From NCBI RefSeq assembly GCF_025384765.1, contig NZ_VHLL01000002.1, positions 434,001 through 498,000 of the forward strand: a DNA stretch of 64,000 bases, read 5' to 3'. Shown here piece after piece: positions 25,144-34,418 of this stretch. Within the stretch, counting starts at the first letter, position 1. Every line of letters starts with the position of its first letter. Source of the DNA: Methanoculleus formosensis. GTDB taxonomy: Archaea > Halobacteriota > Methanomicrobia > Methanomicrobiales > Methanoculleaceae. Made by a program: the position numbers and the translations under genes. The notes beneath the pieces were generated by a model that saw only the letters and a program-made list of their open reading frames with translations, was not told the DNA's origin and did no database searches.

Positions 25144-25380
25144 GGTTTCACAATCGTCGTTCGGTGAAATATTATTATCGGGCCCAGTAGTTAGAATACT
25201 ATCCACGGTATGGAGTGCTCTCTCGTTGGGAGGAGGACTGAGCGTCCAGAAGAAGTAGGTTGAGGTGGCGACACACTATGATTCTGAGCTGAGTACTATT
25301 TCCAGTAAGGAGGGAGTTTTTATTGTGGGTCAAGAGGATTGGGTTATAATTAGTCATAGCAAAATCCTGATGAGGTGAGT

Positions 25381-25617
25381 ATGGTGGGACATAAAGTGTA
25401 CAAGAGTATTGTCGATGCAGTGGAGAGTGGAAGGCTCAAAGAGCCCTTTAACAGCGATGGTTTCAGATCTGCTTGCCCTAGTTTTGGAGAAGGCACTTAT
25501 ACCACTTTCTTGGGTAAACACCGTGTTGGGAATCCAGGAGGTAATTCCGAACTTTTTGTAAAGATATCTCGAGGGTTGTTTAAGTTAGCTAGGCCACTCA
25601 AATATGATCTGGCATAA
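25381..25617 (+). CDS. Small protein with conserved VYKSIVDAVESG / GNPGGNSELF core
   Basis: A 78-residue protein of unknown function beginning MVGHKVYKSIVDAVESGRL. Later segments are ACPSFGEGTYTTFLGKHRVG and NPGGNSELFVKISRGLFKL. The arrangement resembles short proteins found sporadically in bacteria and archaea, usually on accessory DNA. GAGGTGA lies just before the ATG and GGTTATAATTAG (about 25341-25352) is a good TATA region. An in-frame GTG at 25375 is an alternative start. The base composition is clearly lower in GC than the core genes. Confidence 0.68.
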   Translation: MVGHKVYKSIVDAVESGRLKEPFNSDGFRSACPSFGEGTYTTFLGKHRVGNPGGNSELFVKISRGLFKLARPLKYDLA

Positions 25618-25934
25618 AAACAATGTTACAGTTACTTAATTGCATCCCAAAAAATCCAATTTACCGATTAGCCTGTGGCGCTGAGTGCATTTCACATACG
25701 ACGAAAGCATGACCAAAACAGGCATGCTAGTTAGTGAAGTGTTGAGCATGAGGGGATCACCATCGAACTAATACCCCCTATTTGCCCTATGTCTTAATGA
25801 GCACATCAATATAGTCACTATTAAATGTTTGGACTGGGTGAAATCAAGTTAAACATTGAATTCGCAGAATGGCTTCTAGTAAAGTGTGATTAAAATGATA
25901 ACGTTTATGGCCTCTCCAATGTGAAACACCTCGC
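25618..25934. other. AT-rich intergenic stretch, no gene seen
   Basis: 317 nt of sequence clearly AT-richer than the genome around it. No coding frame or RNA gene was recognised. AACGTTTATGG near 25901 may be the promoter of the following lipoprotein gene. The composition supports acquisition by transfer. Confidence 0.5.
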
Positions 25935-26642
25935 ATGAGAATTAGTGTCGCTCTAACAGGCCTTCTGTTGGTGTTAAGTATCATCACGTGTGGGTGTATC
26001 AGTACGACTGATTACGCGTACTCTGGTGGTAACACACAAGATGCAACCCCTTCTTCACAAGCGGCCGCAGCTAGCATCTCAGGAGCAAAGTATATCCGCG
26101 GGGATATTGTTCAACCTGATCCATCTAATGATGCTTACAATTCTAATGTGGCTGCACTGATTACAGAAGTCAGTGATGGTTGGTATCGATTCAACGTTGT
26201 TGTGAGGGAGTCTGCTAGCAGCCCATGGAAGCATCTCTCAGGATACCAAGGAGGAACCAATACTATCCAGAACATTGAGATTATCTCTCCAAACAAGATT
26301 GGGCATGTCGATCCTAACTCCCTCGAAACGGTAATCCTCCCCACAGCAACTCCTACAAAGACAATTGAACCGGGCAAACTCCAGATCTTAACGCACAACC
26401 TCGAGTATGACATTTATGGGATAGTGGATGTAGTGGGAACTGCAAAGAATGTCGGTGGTAAACGCATATCGTGGGGGACGGTTGAGGTTAAATTTTACGA
26501 CCGCGACGGCAACATGGTCGGGAATGCAGTTGATTATGTCCAAAATCTCGATCCAGGGGAGACTTGGAAGTTCAAGGCTATGTATGTCGACATGGATGGA
26601 AGCATCCACTCCTACAAGGTAGGGGTGGGAACTGTCTGGTAG
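25935..26642 (+). CDS. Lipoprotein with FxLYD-like domain
   Basis: A 235-residue exported protein with a signal peptide and lipobox ITCGCIST (Cys at about 21), a Ser/Ala/Thr-rich linker, and a beta-sandwich (AKYIRGDIVQPDP, SDGWYRFNVVVRESA). After a TPTKT linker comes an FxLYD-like domain (DIYGIVDVVGTAKNVGG, VEVKFYDRDGNMVGNAVD, NLDPGETWKFKAMY), a fold found on archaeal and bacterial surface proteins. Function is unknown. The GC content is lower than that of the core genes. Confidence 0.85.
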   Translation: MRISVALTGLLLVLSIITCGCISTTDYAYSGGNTQDATPSSQAAAASISGAKYIRGDIVQPDPSNDAYNSNVAALITEVSDGWYRFNVVVRESASSPWKHLSGYQGGTNTIQNIEIISPNKIGHVDPNSLETVILPTATPTKTIEPGKLQILTHNLEYDIYGIVDVVGTAKNVGGKRISWGTVEVKFYDRDGNMVGNAVDYVQNLDPGETWKFKAMYVDMDGSIHSYKVGVGTVW

Positions 26643-26700
26643 TATAGTCTATCACCCCGCGCGCATGGTTCTCCGCCGCGCAACTGTTTCAGAACAGGAT

Positions 26701-26725
26701 CACCGCATCCCTGGGTGATGCGGTG
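26701..26725. terminator. Hairpin between the lipoprotein gene and tRNA-Leu
   Basis: CACCGCATC and GATGCGGTG form a perfect 9-bp stem with a 7-nt loop, 58 nt after the lipoprotein stop. No T-tract follows directly; one of seven T residues lies at about 26791. It probably insulates the island end from the tRNA gene. Confidence 0.4.
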
Positions 26726-26823
26726 TCACTATCAGATGGAGATGGCAGAACAGCGTGCCCCCACCACATGCCCTGGAGGTGGATGTCAAATTTTTTTCAG
26801 TTGTATATAACCCAGAATGATCA

Positions 26824-26906
26824 TGCGAGTGGCAGGATTCGAACCTGCGAACTCCTTCGAGAATCGATCTTGAGTCGATCACCTTTGGCCGCTCGGTAAC
26901 ACTCGC
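26824..26906 (-). tRNA. tRNA-Leu(CAA)
   Basis: An 83-nt class II tRNA. The acceptor stem is GCGAGTG/CACTCGC, the anticodon stem ATCGA/TCGAT has loop CTCAAGA, the variable arm is long, and the T arm is GCAGG-TTCGAAT-CCTGC. The discriminator is A. The anticodon CAA (complement of 26870-26872) reads UUG. There is no intron and CCA is not encoded. Its 3' end faces the accessory island at lower coordinates. Confidence 0.96.
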
Positions 26907-27006
26907 GCCTGTACCTCTTGAACCTCAAAAGTAATGAGCTTGATGGCGACCGGCCCCGCCGGACGAAGACCCGATCCCGGACGGCCTCCGGCGCCGGGCG
27001 GCTCCT

Positions 27007-30000
27007 CTACATAAAATCCGCGAGCCCGAGCTGCTTCTCCGGGGGCTCGCCGAAGGTCGACTCGATCTGCATGAAGAGCACCTCGACCCGCTGCTTCGTG
27101 TACTCCGTTATCGCGTAGGTCGCACAGATGTTGCGCGACATCTCCAGGTACTTCTTCACCGAGCCCTCGTGGACGGTCGGAATGACGTTGCTGCCGCAGC
27201 GGGTGCACTTCCCCGCAAGCGGCATCCGCCGGTACTTCGCGTTGCACTTCGTGCACCGGACCTTCTGCTTCGAGAACGCGTTCAGGTTCCCCTGGAGGTC
27301 GCGGATGAAGTGGGTGTTGAGGACCCGCTCCGCGACGTCGTCTTCGTCCACCGCCCGGATCCTCTTCGCGAGGTCGAGCTCCGCATCGAGTTTGTCGAGC
27401 ATCGACCCGAGTTTCGTGTAGGTCGACTCGAGCGGCCCCGCCGAGATGTTCGAGGTCGGGTGGGTGAAGGAGAACCCCTCGACCTGCGCCGGGGTCCCGA
27501 GCCGCCGCTCCACCCGGTCGACGTATTTGTCGAGATCCTTCGGGTGGGCGTAGGCAAGACAGCCGTTGTAGACCTCGATCGGGTAGTGGTCGCAGACATC
27601 GACGTTGTGGCTCTCCTTGTCGACCTCCGCCGGATCGATCCGGCTGGTCAGGACGAGCGGGGCGTCCATCGTCCCGCCCCGGGTCTCGGGGAGGTAAGCG
27701 CGGGAGAAGTTGATCAGACCATCGAGGAGGAGCATCACGCAGTCCTCGTCGCCGTCGCACTGCCCGCAGAAGATCCCGTTCGCGACGAGCGTATGGTTCT
27801 CGGCGACCGTCAGGCAGTAGACCCGGTCGTCGAGCGCCTGCACCGTCTCGCGGCTCGCGATCTCATCACTGACGACGAACCCGCCCTCCTCCACCGGGAC
27901 GCGGTCGCCGATCGCGACCTCAAGCGCCCGGATCTTACGGAGGTAATCGGTGTCCCAGACGAGCATCGCGTGGTCGGGAGTCACCGTGAGAACCTTCCCC
28001 CGCCGTGTTACGAACCGGACGAGGTGCGCCGGGGCGCGGTGGACGGAGACGGACGTCACCTTCTTCAGGCTGACCTTGCCCTGCGGGTCGATGCTCCGGA
28101 CGTAGAACGGCTGCCGGGGATCGGAGTAGAACGTCCCCACGTGGTCGATCCCCGGCTTCGAGAGATCGAAGTTCTCCGTCACGAACTGTCGGATGGGGAC
28201 GGTCGTCCACCCCCGCCCGTCGGAGACGGTGATCTCCGTATCGCCTGCAAAACAGTTCCGCCGTTTCGCCGCGTGGAAGAACGGGTGAGCGTAGCCGACC
28301 GGCGCCTTCGAGAACCCGATCAGCCGGACGAGAACCCCGGCGCTCGTGTGTGGGGCAAGCCCCATCAGGAGCTGCCCCACGAGGTCGAGCGGTTTCTCGG
28401 CCCGGTAGAAGGGTTCCAGCCCGTAGACCCGCACCAGGAGGTCGTCGACGAACTTCGCCACCCGGACGAGCCACTCGCCGCAGTCCTCCGAGACCAGGAT
28501 GTCCTGGTGGCGGAGTTCGAGCACCTGGTCGGCGCCGGCGAGTTCCCGGCCGTAGGTATCGTGGGTGTAGCCGAGTTCGCGGAGCCGCTCGACGGGGACG
28601 CCGACCTCGTCCGGCCGGAAATGAGTCAGGGGAAGGTCGATCATATCGTAGCGGACGGTGCCGTCCTTGAAGACATAAATGTTCTGCAGCGCCCGGAGAA
28701 TCCCCTTCTCGATCGGCTCCACCGGCCGTTCGCGGGATATCAGGCCCTTCACGCCCTTTAAGAGCGCGACCGAGGACTCGCGCACCCCGAGGTTATCCAG
28801 CGCCGCCAGGTACTCGCTTTTCACGTTGATCGTGACCTTCTGGAGGCAGACCGTCCCCACGTTGCACCGGGGGCAGACGTCCTGCCCGACGTCTTTGGTG
28901 CACTTCGGGCACCGGAAGACCGGGTTCGTGTGCGCCCCGCACTCGCAGAGGTTCTTGTAAGAGAAGGCGCCGCAGGCAGGGCACTGCCGCTCCCCGACCT
29001 CCGCCTCGATCACCCCGCCGTCGGTGTTCGACCGGGGTTTCGAGGCGCAGGCCGCCTGGAACGACCGGCGGGCGCCGCCCTCGTCGCCTATCGGAAAGAG
29101 GGAATGGGGCGGCGGTTTCATCTCGCGCTGTTTCGACTTTCCCGGCCGGCCCATCCTCCCGCCGATACGGGTTCCCGCCCGCGAGCGCACCGTAAAGCCC
29201 GAGAGGTGCATCACGAGATCGAGCGGGTCTTCCATCGGGGCATCCTCCCACGCCGGCCGCTTCTCAAGCTGCAGCGTCAGCCCGAGGCAGGCAAGGAGCA
29301 CCAGGTGCTCACTGATCGCGATCCGGTCCCCGAGAAGGCGGTGGGGAACCAGGAGTTCCTCGAGGATCGCCTTCGTCTCCGCGGCGTTCGGGAGCATCAG
29401 CACCCCGTCCTCGATTGTCCCGGCGGTGCCGACCGCGTCCGCAAGGCGGGCGATATCGGCCGGGGGGATGTCGTCCCACATGTAGGTATAATCGGGGTGG
29501 AGCGGGACCCCGTCGAGCGCGAACTCGATCGCCTCGAGCTCGTTCTCCGGGTGGCGGGGACCGCCCTCGAGCATCCACCACTCCTCGCAGTAACTCGGGG
29601 GCATCAGCGGGTGGTTGTTCTCCATGAACTCCCCGAAACTGACCAGCATCTCGCCGACGTCCAGGATCTCGTCCACCTGCCCGGCAAGCCGCCGGGCCTC
29701 CGCCGCGTCGTCCACCCGGCGAACCTCCCCGCTCCGGAGTTTGACCGTCGGCCCCTGGATCGAGTCCACCGGCACGATCCCCGCCGCCTTCCCCGGCCGC
29801 TCGACCTTCATCTGCGTCCCGACCGCGAGGAAATCCCCGAGGATGTGCATCGTCGCGGGGTTCAGGCCGGCGGCCGCAAAACCGGTGTTCCTCGCCCGGC
29901 CAAGGCGGAGCCGGAACCCCCCCTTCCGCATCGGGTATGAGAAGACCGGCCTCCCGCCGATCAGGTCGCGGATGTACTTGTCTTTCGGCTTGATCGCGGC

Positions 30001-30861
30001 GCTTGCATCGTCGTCGCTCTTCGGGCCGCCGCTGATCAACTCCTCGATCCAGTCCCAGCCCTGCATCTTCATCTTGCGGACGTTTTTAAGGACTTTCGGG
30101 GCCTTGAGGGCCATCCCCTCCGCGACGACCAGCGCCATCCCGCCCCGGACGGTGTTCGTCTCCACCCGCTCCAGGTTCCGGTAGCCGCTCACCTCCTGCT
30201 GCTCCGTCGGCTCGCCGTCGATGCAGACGGGGCAGTTCTCGATGATCATCCGGAGTTCCTTCTCGCTCGGGAGGTACTGGAGACTCATGATGTTGTTGTA
30301 CTGCCGGATCTCCTCGATGTAGCGTTCCACCTCCTCCGGGCGGGGGATGTAGCGGTTGATCCCGAGCGCCTGGCGGACGTAGTCGCCCACCAGCACCGAG
30401 AGAGCCTGCGCCGTCCCGCCCGCGCTCCGGATCGGCCCTGCGTAGTAGATCTTCAGGTAGTCCGTCCCGTCGTCGTTCTTCCCGAGACTGACCTTCCCGA
30501 TCCCCTCCGTCGGGGCGGCCACCACCCCCTCCGTCAGGAGCGCCATCGCTGCACGGATGGCGTGGTCGAGGACCTCCTCCGGCGTCGTCTCGCCGAACTT
30601 CCGTGCCACGAAATCGTCGCCTATCTTGAGCGCCGCCTCCTCGCGGGACATATTCTGCTCAAGTTCCCGTATCCGGGCCGCGATCCCTTTGTAGCCGAGG
30701 AGCGCCTCGACACGGTCGGCGAGGTCGCTTGCCACCGGGATCTCGATCTCCGTTCTCGGATCGAGCCCCCGGGCGCGTGCGGCGGCGGCGATCTGCATCG
30801 CGGCCAGAAGCCCGGCCTCGATCTCCTCAAAGTACCGGGCGACAGCAGGCGAGACCTCCAT
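27007..30861 (-). CDS. polC: DNA polymerase II (PolD) large subunit DP2, with intein
   Basis: Catalytic subunit of the archaeal replicative polymerase PolD. The precursor has 1284 residues; removing the 165-residue intein leaves 1119, normal for DP2. The N-terminus is typical ([20 protein letters not shown]). The catalytic motif after splicing is [17 protein letters not shown] with its aspartates. Zinc-binding clusters are [18 protein letters not shown] to CPRCNVGT (about 622-665) and [20 protein letters not shown] (about 1200-1222). It pairs with the exonuclease subunit DP1, encoded elsewhere. The ATG at 30861 is 61 nt from the CheB-like gene on the same strand. The C-terminus ends QLGLADFM, a possible PCNA-interacting tail. 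Confidence 0.97.
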   Translation of the reverse strand: MEVSPAVARYFEEIEAGLLAAMQIAAAARARGLDPRTEIEIPVASDLADRVEALLGYKGIAARIRELEQNMSREEAALKIGDDFVARKFGETTPEEVLDHAIRAAMALLTEGVVAAPTEGIGKVSLGKNDDGTDYLKIYYAGPIRSAGGTAQALSVLVGDYVRQALGINRYIPRPEEVERYIEEIRQYNNIMSLQYLPSEKELRMIIENCPVCIDGEPTEQQEVSGYRNLERVETNTVRGGMALVVAEGMALKAPKVLKNVRKMKMQGWDWIEELISGGPKSDDDASAAIKPKDKYIRDLIGGRPVFSYPMRKGGFRLRLGRARNTGFAAAGLNPATMHILGDFLAVGTQMKVERPGKAAGIVPVDSIQGPTVKLRSGEVRRVDDAAEARRLAGQVDEILDVGEMLVSFGEFMENNHPLMPPSYCEEWWMLEGGPRHPENELEAIEFALDGVPLHPDYTYMWDDIPPADIARLADAVGTAGTIEDGVLMLPNAAETKAILEELLVPHRLLGDRIAISEHLVLLACLGLTLQLEKRPAWEDAPMEDPLDLVMHLSGFTVRSRAGTRIGGRMGRPGKSKQREMKPPPHSLFPIGDEGGARRSFQAACASKPRSNTDGGVIEAEVGERQCPACGAFSYKNLCECGAHTNPVFRCPKCTKDVGQDVCPRCNVGTVCLQKVTINVKSEYLAALDNLGVRESSVALLKGVKGLISRERPVEPIEKGILRALQNIYVFKDGTVRYDMIDLPLTHFRPDEVGVPVERLRELGYTHDTYGRELAGADQVLELRHQDILVSEDCGEWLVRVAKFVDDLLVRVYGLEPFYRAEKPLDLVGQLLMGLAPHTSAGVLVRLIGFSKAPVGYAHPFFHAAKRRNCFAGDTEITVSDGRGWTTVPIRQFVTENFDLSKPGIDHVGTFYSDPRQPFYVRSIDPQGKVSLKKVTSVSVHRAPAHLVRFVTRRGKVLTVTPDHAMLVWDTDYLRKIRALEVAIGDRVPVEEGGFVVSDEIASRETVQALDDRVYCLTVAENHTLVANGIFCGQCDGDEDCVMLLLDGLINFSRAYLPETRGGTMDAPLVLTSRIDPAEVDKESHNVDVCDHYPIEVYNGCLAYAHPKDLDKYVDRVERRLGTPAQVEGFSFTHPTSNISAGPLESTYTKLGSMLDKLDAELDLAKRIRAVDEDDVAERVLNTHFIRDLQGNLNAFSKQKVRCTKCNAKYRRMPLAGKCTRCGSNVIPTVHEGSVKKYLEMSRNICATYAITEYTKQRVEVLFMQIESTFGEPPEKQLGLADFM
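27760..28254 (-). mobile_element. Mini-intein in DP2
   Basis: Residues 870-1034 of the precursor. Block A is [10 protein letters not shown] with the nucleophile Cys. Block B contains [15 protein letters not shown] (TxxH). Block F is [18 protein letters not shown], and block G ends FCGQ followed by the +1 Cys. The terminal residue is Gln instead of the usual Asn, as reported for other PolII inteins. At 165 residues there is no room for a LAGLIDADG endonuclease, so this is a mini-intein that can splice but probably cannot home. It sits exactly in the catalytic motif RRN|CDGDED. Confidence 0.93.
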
Positions 30862-30922
30862 ACATGAAGTATGGACTCTTCACGCATTTAGAGGAGTCGT
30901 TCGCATTTGCCGACCCCGACCA

Positions 30923-31516
30923 TCAGAGGATCCCGGCGAACCGGATGAGATTCTCGCGGATCCCTTCCGGCGGGAGCATCTCGTCCACCCGCCCGGTCGC
31001 GAACGCGGCGCGGGGCATGTAGTGGATGGCGCACGTCCGGAGGGCCTGCGCATAGGTGGTTCCCCCGATGGACTTGATGTGGCGGATTCCTTCGGCGCCG
31101 TCGCTCCCCATCCCCGAGAGGATCACCCCGGCGAACCGGTCGCTCTCGCGCCGCTCAAGCGACGTCATGGCGACGTCGATCGAGGGCCTGACATACTGCA
31201 CCTTCGCGTCGTCAAAGAGGCTGATCGTCCGGTTTTTGATCAGTTTCAGGTGAAGGTCGCTCGGGGCCACGTAGATCCTGCCGTGCTCGATCTCTTCGCC
31301 GTCCTCTGCGATCCCGGCCTCCATGAACGAAATCTCTTCGATATGCCGGCAAAGCGCGCTGTTCATGGAATGCGGCATGTGCTGGACGAGGATGACGGCG
31401 GCATCGACAAGCGGGAACTGGGAAAAGACGATCTCCAGGGTTCGCGCTCCCCCGGTCGACGAACCAATGACGACGATCGTCCGTCCGTCGCGGGGCAGAG
31501 ATGAGGAATGCTCCAT
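30923..31516 (-). CDS. CheB-type protein-glutamate methylesterase domain, no receiver
   Basis: A 197-residue protein consisting only of the CheB catalytic domain. The triad is Ser20 in IGSSTGG, His46 in LVQHMPHS and Asp in SGMGSDGAEG. It would remove methyl groups from, or deamidate, receptor glutamates. Full CheB proteins carry an N-terminal receiver; here the receiver is a separate gene 13 nt upstream. No CheR, CheA or receptor gene lies nearby, so the substrate is uncertain. The ATG at 31516 follows a purine-rich GGGGGAGAAGG at Shine-Dalgarno distance. Confidence 0.9.
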   Translation of the reverse strand: MEHSSSLPRDGRTIVVIGSSTGGARTLEIVFSQFPLVDAAVILVQHMPHSMNSALCRHIEEISFMEAGIAEDGEEIEHGRIYVAPSDLHLKLIKNRTISLFDDAKVQYVRPSIDVAMTSLERRESDRFAGVILSGMGSDGAEGIRHIKSIGGTTYAQALRTCAIHYMPRAAFATGRVDEMLPPEGIRENLIRFAGIL

Positions 31517-31529
31517 ACCTTCTCCCCCC

Positions 31530-31916
31530 TTACGGCAGGTAATTGAGGTACCCCTTCACGAGGGCCACGATCTCGTCCGCCTCGAACGGTTTCGTGATGT
31601 AATCGATGACGTGCTCCTTGAGGTGCTCCAGTTCCGCGTCCGGGACGTCCTTTGCGGTGAGCATCGCGACGACGTTCCCCTCCATGAGATCGCGATCGAT
31701 CATCTCCTGGATCGTCTCCCATCCGTCCTTTCGCGGCATCATGATATCCATCAGGATGACGCCCCGGAACCCGCTCGCGAGCTCTGCGATGCACTCATCG
31801 CCGCTCTCCGCGGCGACGACCTCAATCCCCTCCGGTTCAAGGAGTTCCTCCATCACCGCGAGGATGAAGACGTCGTCGTCGACGACCATAATCCGCCCAA
31901 ACGATTCTTCCGTCAT
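31530..31916 (-). CDS. Single-domain response regulator
   Basis: A 128-residue receiver domain. The acidic pocket is VVDDD (about 12-15), the phosphoacceptor is Asp57 in ILMDIMMP, the conserved Thr lies in AMLTAKD, and the Lys is in TKPFEADE. There is no output domain, so it signals by protein contact, plausibly with the CheB-like protein encoded directly downstream. The histidine kinase gene 76 nt upstream is the likely phosphodonor. Confidence 0.93.
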   Translation of the reverse strand: MTEESFGRIMVVDDDVFILAVMEELLEPEGIEVVAAESGDECIAELASGFRGVILMDIMMPRKDGWETIQEMIDRDLMEGNVVAMLTAKDVPDAELEHLKEHVIDYITKPFEADEIVALVKGYLNYLP

Positions 31917-31992
31917 CTGCTCCCTCTCCGGACCCCGCCGGGTTGTTCAGTACCTTCTCTCGCACGGAACAGTATATAATCCTGCGGATCCT

Positions 31993-33834
31993 TCACGAAA
32001 CGTCTACAGCCTCAAGGGTGAAGATGATGACCGAACCCCTCCCCTCCCCGGTGCTCTCGGCCCATATCCGCCCCCCATGCCGTTCCACGATCCGCCGACA
32101 GATCGTGAGGCCGAGGCCCGGGGAGTCGAGGTCGTGCCGGGAGGCGTCGGCCTTGTAATACTCGACAAACGCCTTCTCGAGCTGCTCGCGGCTCATGCCG
32201 ATCCCGGTATCCCTGACCGAGACGACCACGACATCCTGTTCACGGACGGCGTCGATGGTGATCATCCCTTTCTCGCCCTCGATGTACTTGACGGCGTTCG
32301 CGATCAGGTTGTTGAAGACCTCACCGAGGAGGACGCGGTCGGCCCTGACGGTGATCCCGGGAGGGACGTTGTTCTTCGGGGCGATGCTCTTCGCTTTGAA
32401 GAGGACGGTGTAGTTCCGGAGCGCATTCTCTAGTTCCGTCTGCAGATCGAGGGGTTCGAGCTCGAGCTCGACGTAGAGGGAGTTCATCCGGGCGAGCTGC
32501 AGGGTCTTCTGAACCAGCTCTTTCATGTAGGTGACGTTGTGGCCGACGATCTCGAGGAGGCGCCGGAGATCCGGGTCATGCTCGCGCTCAATGATCCGCG
32601 GCATGAGGGCGACCAGCGGGGTCAAGGGCGTCTTGAGGTCGTGCCCGAGCTGCGATATGAACTCATCCTTCTGGGCGAGGAGTTTCTCCACGTCGGCGGT
32701 TCGCTCCCGGACCATCACGTCGAGTTCCTCGTTGACGAGAGAGAGCTGGCTCCGGAGCACCTCCAGCTCCCGGTTCTTTGTCTGGAGATTCCCGGCGAAC
32801 CCTTTGAGCGCCTCTTCCGCCTGAACCCGCTGGGTGATGTCGATCCCGAGCTGCAGCATCAGGGGCGCCCCGTCCATATCGGTGAACGGGTAGGCGTGAA
32901 CCTCGTAGGTCTTCCCGTTCATGTGGTCCCACTCCCACTGCTGCGGGCTCCTGAGGGTGAAGACCATCGCCCCCTTGCAGGGGTTGCAGGGCCGCCGGGA
33001 GCCGCGCTGCACCTCATAGCAGTGCCCGCCCTCAGGATCGCCGAAAGTCTCCCGGAACGCGCGGTTGGCGAACCGGATGGTATGATCCTCCCCCTGCAGG
33101 GTGACATACGCGGGGAGGGTGTCCAGGATCGCGAAGAGGCGGCGATTTTCGGCGTTCAGGGTCGCTTCCGCCTCCCTGTATCGGGTGATCTCCGAGACCC
33201 GGCAGGTGATGACGGTCTCTTCGAGAGAGCGCCCCCAGAGGACGAACCAGCGTGTTCTGCCGTCCCGGCCGAGGAACTGCGTCTCGACGACCACGTTGCC
33301 GGCGCCCGGTTGTGTCTGCGAGAAGAACCGCTCGCGGTCGTCGGCGTAGGGCCAGATCTTCGATACCGGCAGGTTCGCGAGGTCTCGCCTCACATAGCCG
33401 AGGAGTTCCGCGAAGTCGTGGTTCGCGTCCGCTATCGTCCCGTCCTCCCGGCTGAGAAGAAACGCACCACCGGGAGCCCGCTCCATGGCCTCCCGGTAGT
33501 GGATCTGCTCCCGGGTCGAGTAGCCGACGGTCGAGGCGAGCGACGCAAGAGCGACCATGGCGACGAAGGGGAGGAATATGCTCGGGCTCGGGGGGTAGGC
33601 GCGCCCTGCCGTGACGCCGAGATAGGCGAGTCCGAGCACGGTGGCGGCAACGATCCCCTTTTCGCGGTAGAAGTAGCCGACCGCCGCGGCGGGGACGAAG
33701 AGCAGCGCCCAGAGGATGAGGTTGGTGCCGGGCGGCTCCACGAGAAGGGCGGCAAGGATTGCCGTGCCGAAAGCACCGGCTACCAGGATGTTCCCGGGTT
33801 CACGGAGATCGTCTTTTGCCCTGCGAGATGCCAT
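31993..33834 (-). CDS. Membrane PAS-PAS sensor histidine kinase
   Basis: A 613-residue kinase. Residues 15-105 form four membrane helices. Two PAS domains follow (about 113-215 and 228-340). The second has a Cys-containing insert, GGHCYEVQRGSRRPCNPCKG, seen in many methanogen PAS proteins. A coiled coil (345-390) leads to the DHp helix with His398 in SQLGHDLKTPL. The N box (NLIANAVKYIEGE), G1 (DTGIGM) and G2 (DSPGLGLTICR) of the ATPase domain are intact. It should phosphorylate the downstream receiver. The signal is unknown. Confidence 0.95.
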   Translation of the reverse strand: MASRRAKDDLREPGNILVAGAFGTAILAALLVEPPGTNLILWALLFVPAAAVGYFYREKGIVAATVLGLAYLGVTAGRAYPPSPSIFLPFVAMVALASLASTVGYSTREQIHYREAMERAPGGAFLLSREDGTIADANHDFAELLGYVRRDLANLPVSKIWPYADDRERFFSQTQPGAGNVVVETQFLGRDGRTRWFVLWGRSLEETVITCRVSEITRYREAEATLNAENRRLFAILDTLPAYVTLQGEDHTIRFANRAFRETFGDPEGGHCYEVQRGSRRPCNPCKGAMVFTLRSPQQWEWDHMNGKTYEVHAYPFTDMDGAPLMLQLGIDITQRVQAEEALKGFAGNLQTKNRELEVLRSQLSLVNEELDVMVRERTADVEKLLAQKDEFISQLGHDLKTPLTPLVALMPRIIEREHDPDLRRLLEIVGHNVTYMKELVQKTLQLARMNSLYVELELEPLDLQTELENALRNYTVLFKAKSIAPKNNVPPGITVRADRVLLGEVFNNLIANAVKYIEGEKGMITIDAVREQDVVVVSVRDTGIGMSREQLEKAFVEYYKADASRHDLDSPGLGLTICRRIVERHGGRIWAESTGEGRGSVIIFTLEAVDVS

Positions 33835-33864
33835 TCAGACCTTAACGATCTGAAGGCGTCCCGA

Positions 33865-34407
33865 TCATTTATTGTGCGCGGATCGGCCTCTTGTTTCCAG
33901 CGCCTCGGTGAGCGGGACGCCGCCCGTCTCCCCCATCTTCCAGAGGAGGAGGACGGCGCGCTCCTGTGTCTTCGCATCAGGACTCTCCAGCAGGCGGAGG
34001 AGCCGCCCGACCGCCGGCTCACCGATCCTCGTGAGGGCCATCGCGGCGTACGGTTGGAGGTCGGTTTCGGCGTTCTCGATGATGCCGACAAGGGGTTCGA
34101 CAGCGGCGGCGCCGATCTCCGCAAGAGCCGCCGCGCCGTATCGCCGGAAGTCGCAGTCGCAGACCGCACGCATCGCCGCGAGGAGGGGGGCGATCGCCGG
34201 CTCACCGATCTGCACCAGCGCGCGGGCGGCATACCACCGGACGTCGTTGCCTTCAGCCTGCATCGCAGCAATGAGCGGCTCTACGGCCGCCTCTCCGCTC
34301 TCACCGAGCCCGGCGGTCGCTGCCCGGCGCGCCGCAAGAGGGCCGTCCCGGAGATCGGCGATCAGTTCCTCGATCCGGGTCTTATCAGTCATAGCGTTCA
34401 GGTGCAT
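33865..34407 (-). CDS. HEAT-repeat (PBS lyase-like) protein
   Basis: A 180-residue soluble solenoid built of about five HEAT repeats of roughly 31 residues. Examples are GDGPLAARRAATAGL-type openings and EPLIAAMQAEGNDVRWYAAR, EPAIAPLLAAMRAVCDCDFR, EPLVGIIENAETDLQPYAAM and EPAVGRLLRLLESPDAKTQE. Such repeats bind proteins. It lies between the membrane HEAT gene (11-nt gap) and the histidine kinase (30-nt gap) on one strand, so it is probably part of that signalling operon as an adaptor. Confidence 0.85.
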   Translation of the reverse strand: MHLNAMTDKTRIEELIADLRDGPLAARRAATAGLGESGEAAVEPLIAAMQAEGNDVRWYAARALVQIGEPAIAPLLAAMRAVCDCDFRRYGAAALAEIGAAAVEPLVGIIENAETDLQPYAAMALTRIGEPAVGRLLRLLESPDAKTQERAVLLLWKMGETGGVPLTEALETRGRSAHNK

Positions 34408-34418
34408 CTTTGCTGTTG

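Noticed and set aside
26700-26882. 60-residue ORF overlapping tRNA-Leu
   Set aside because: It overlaps the tRNA gene and has no ribosome-binding site or recognisable sequence.
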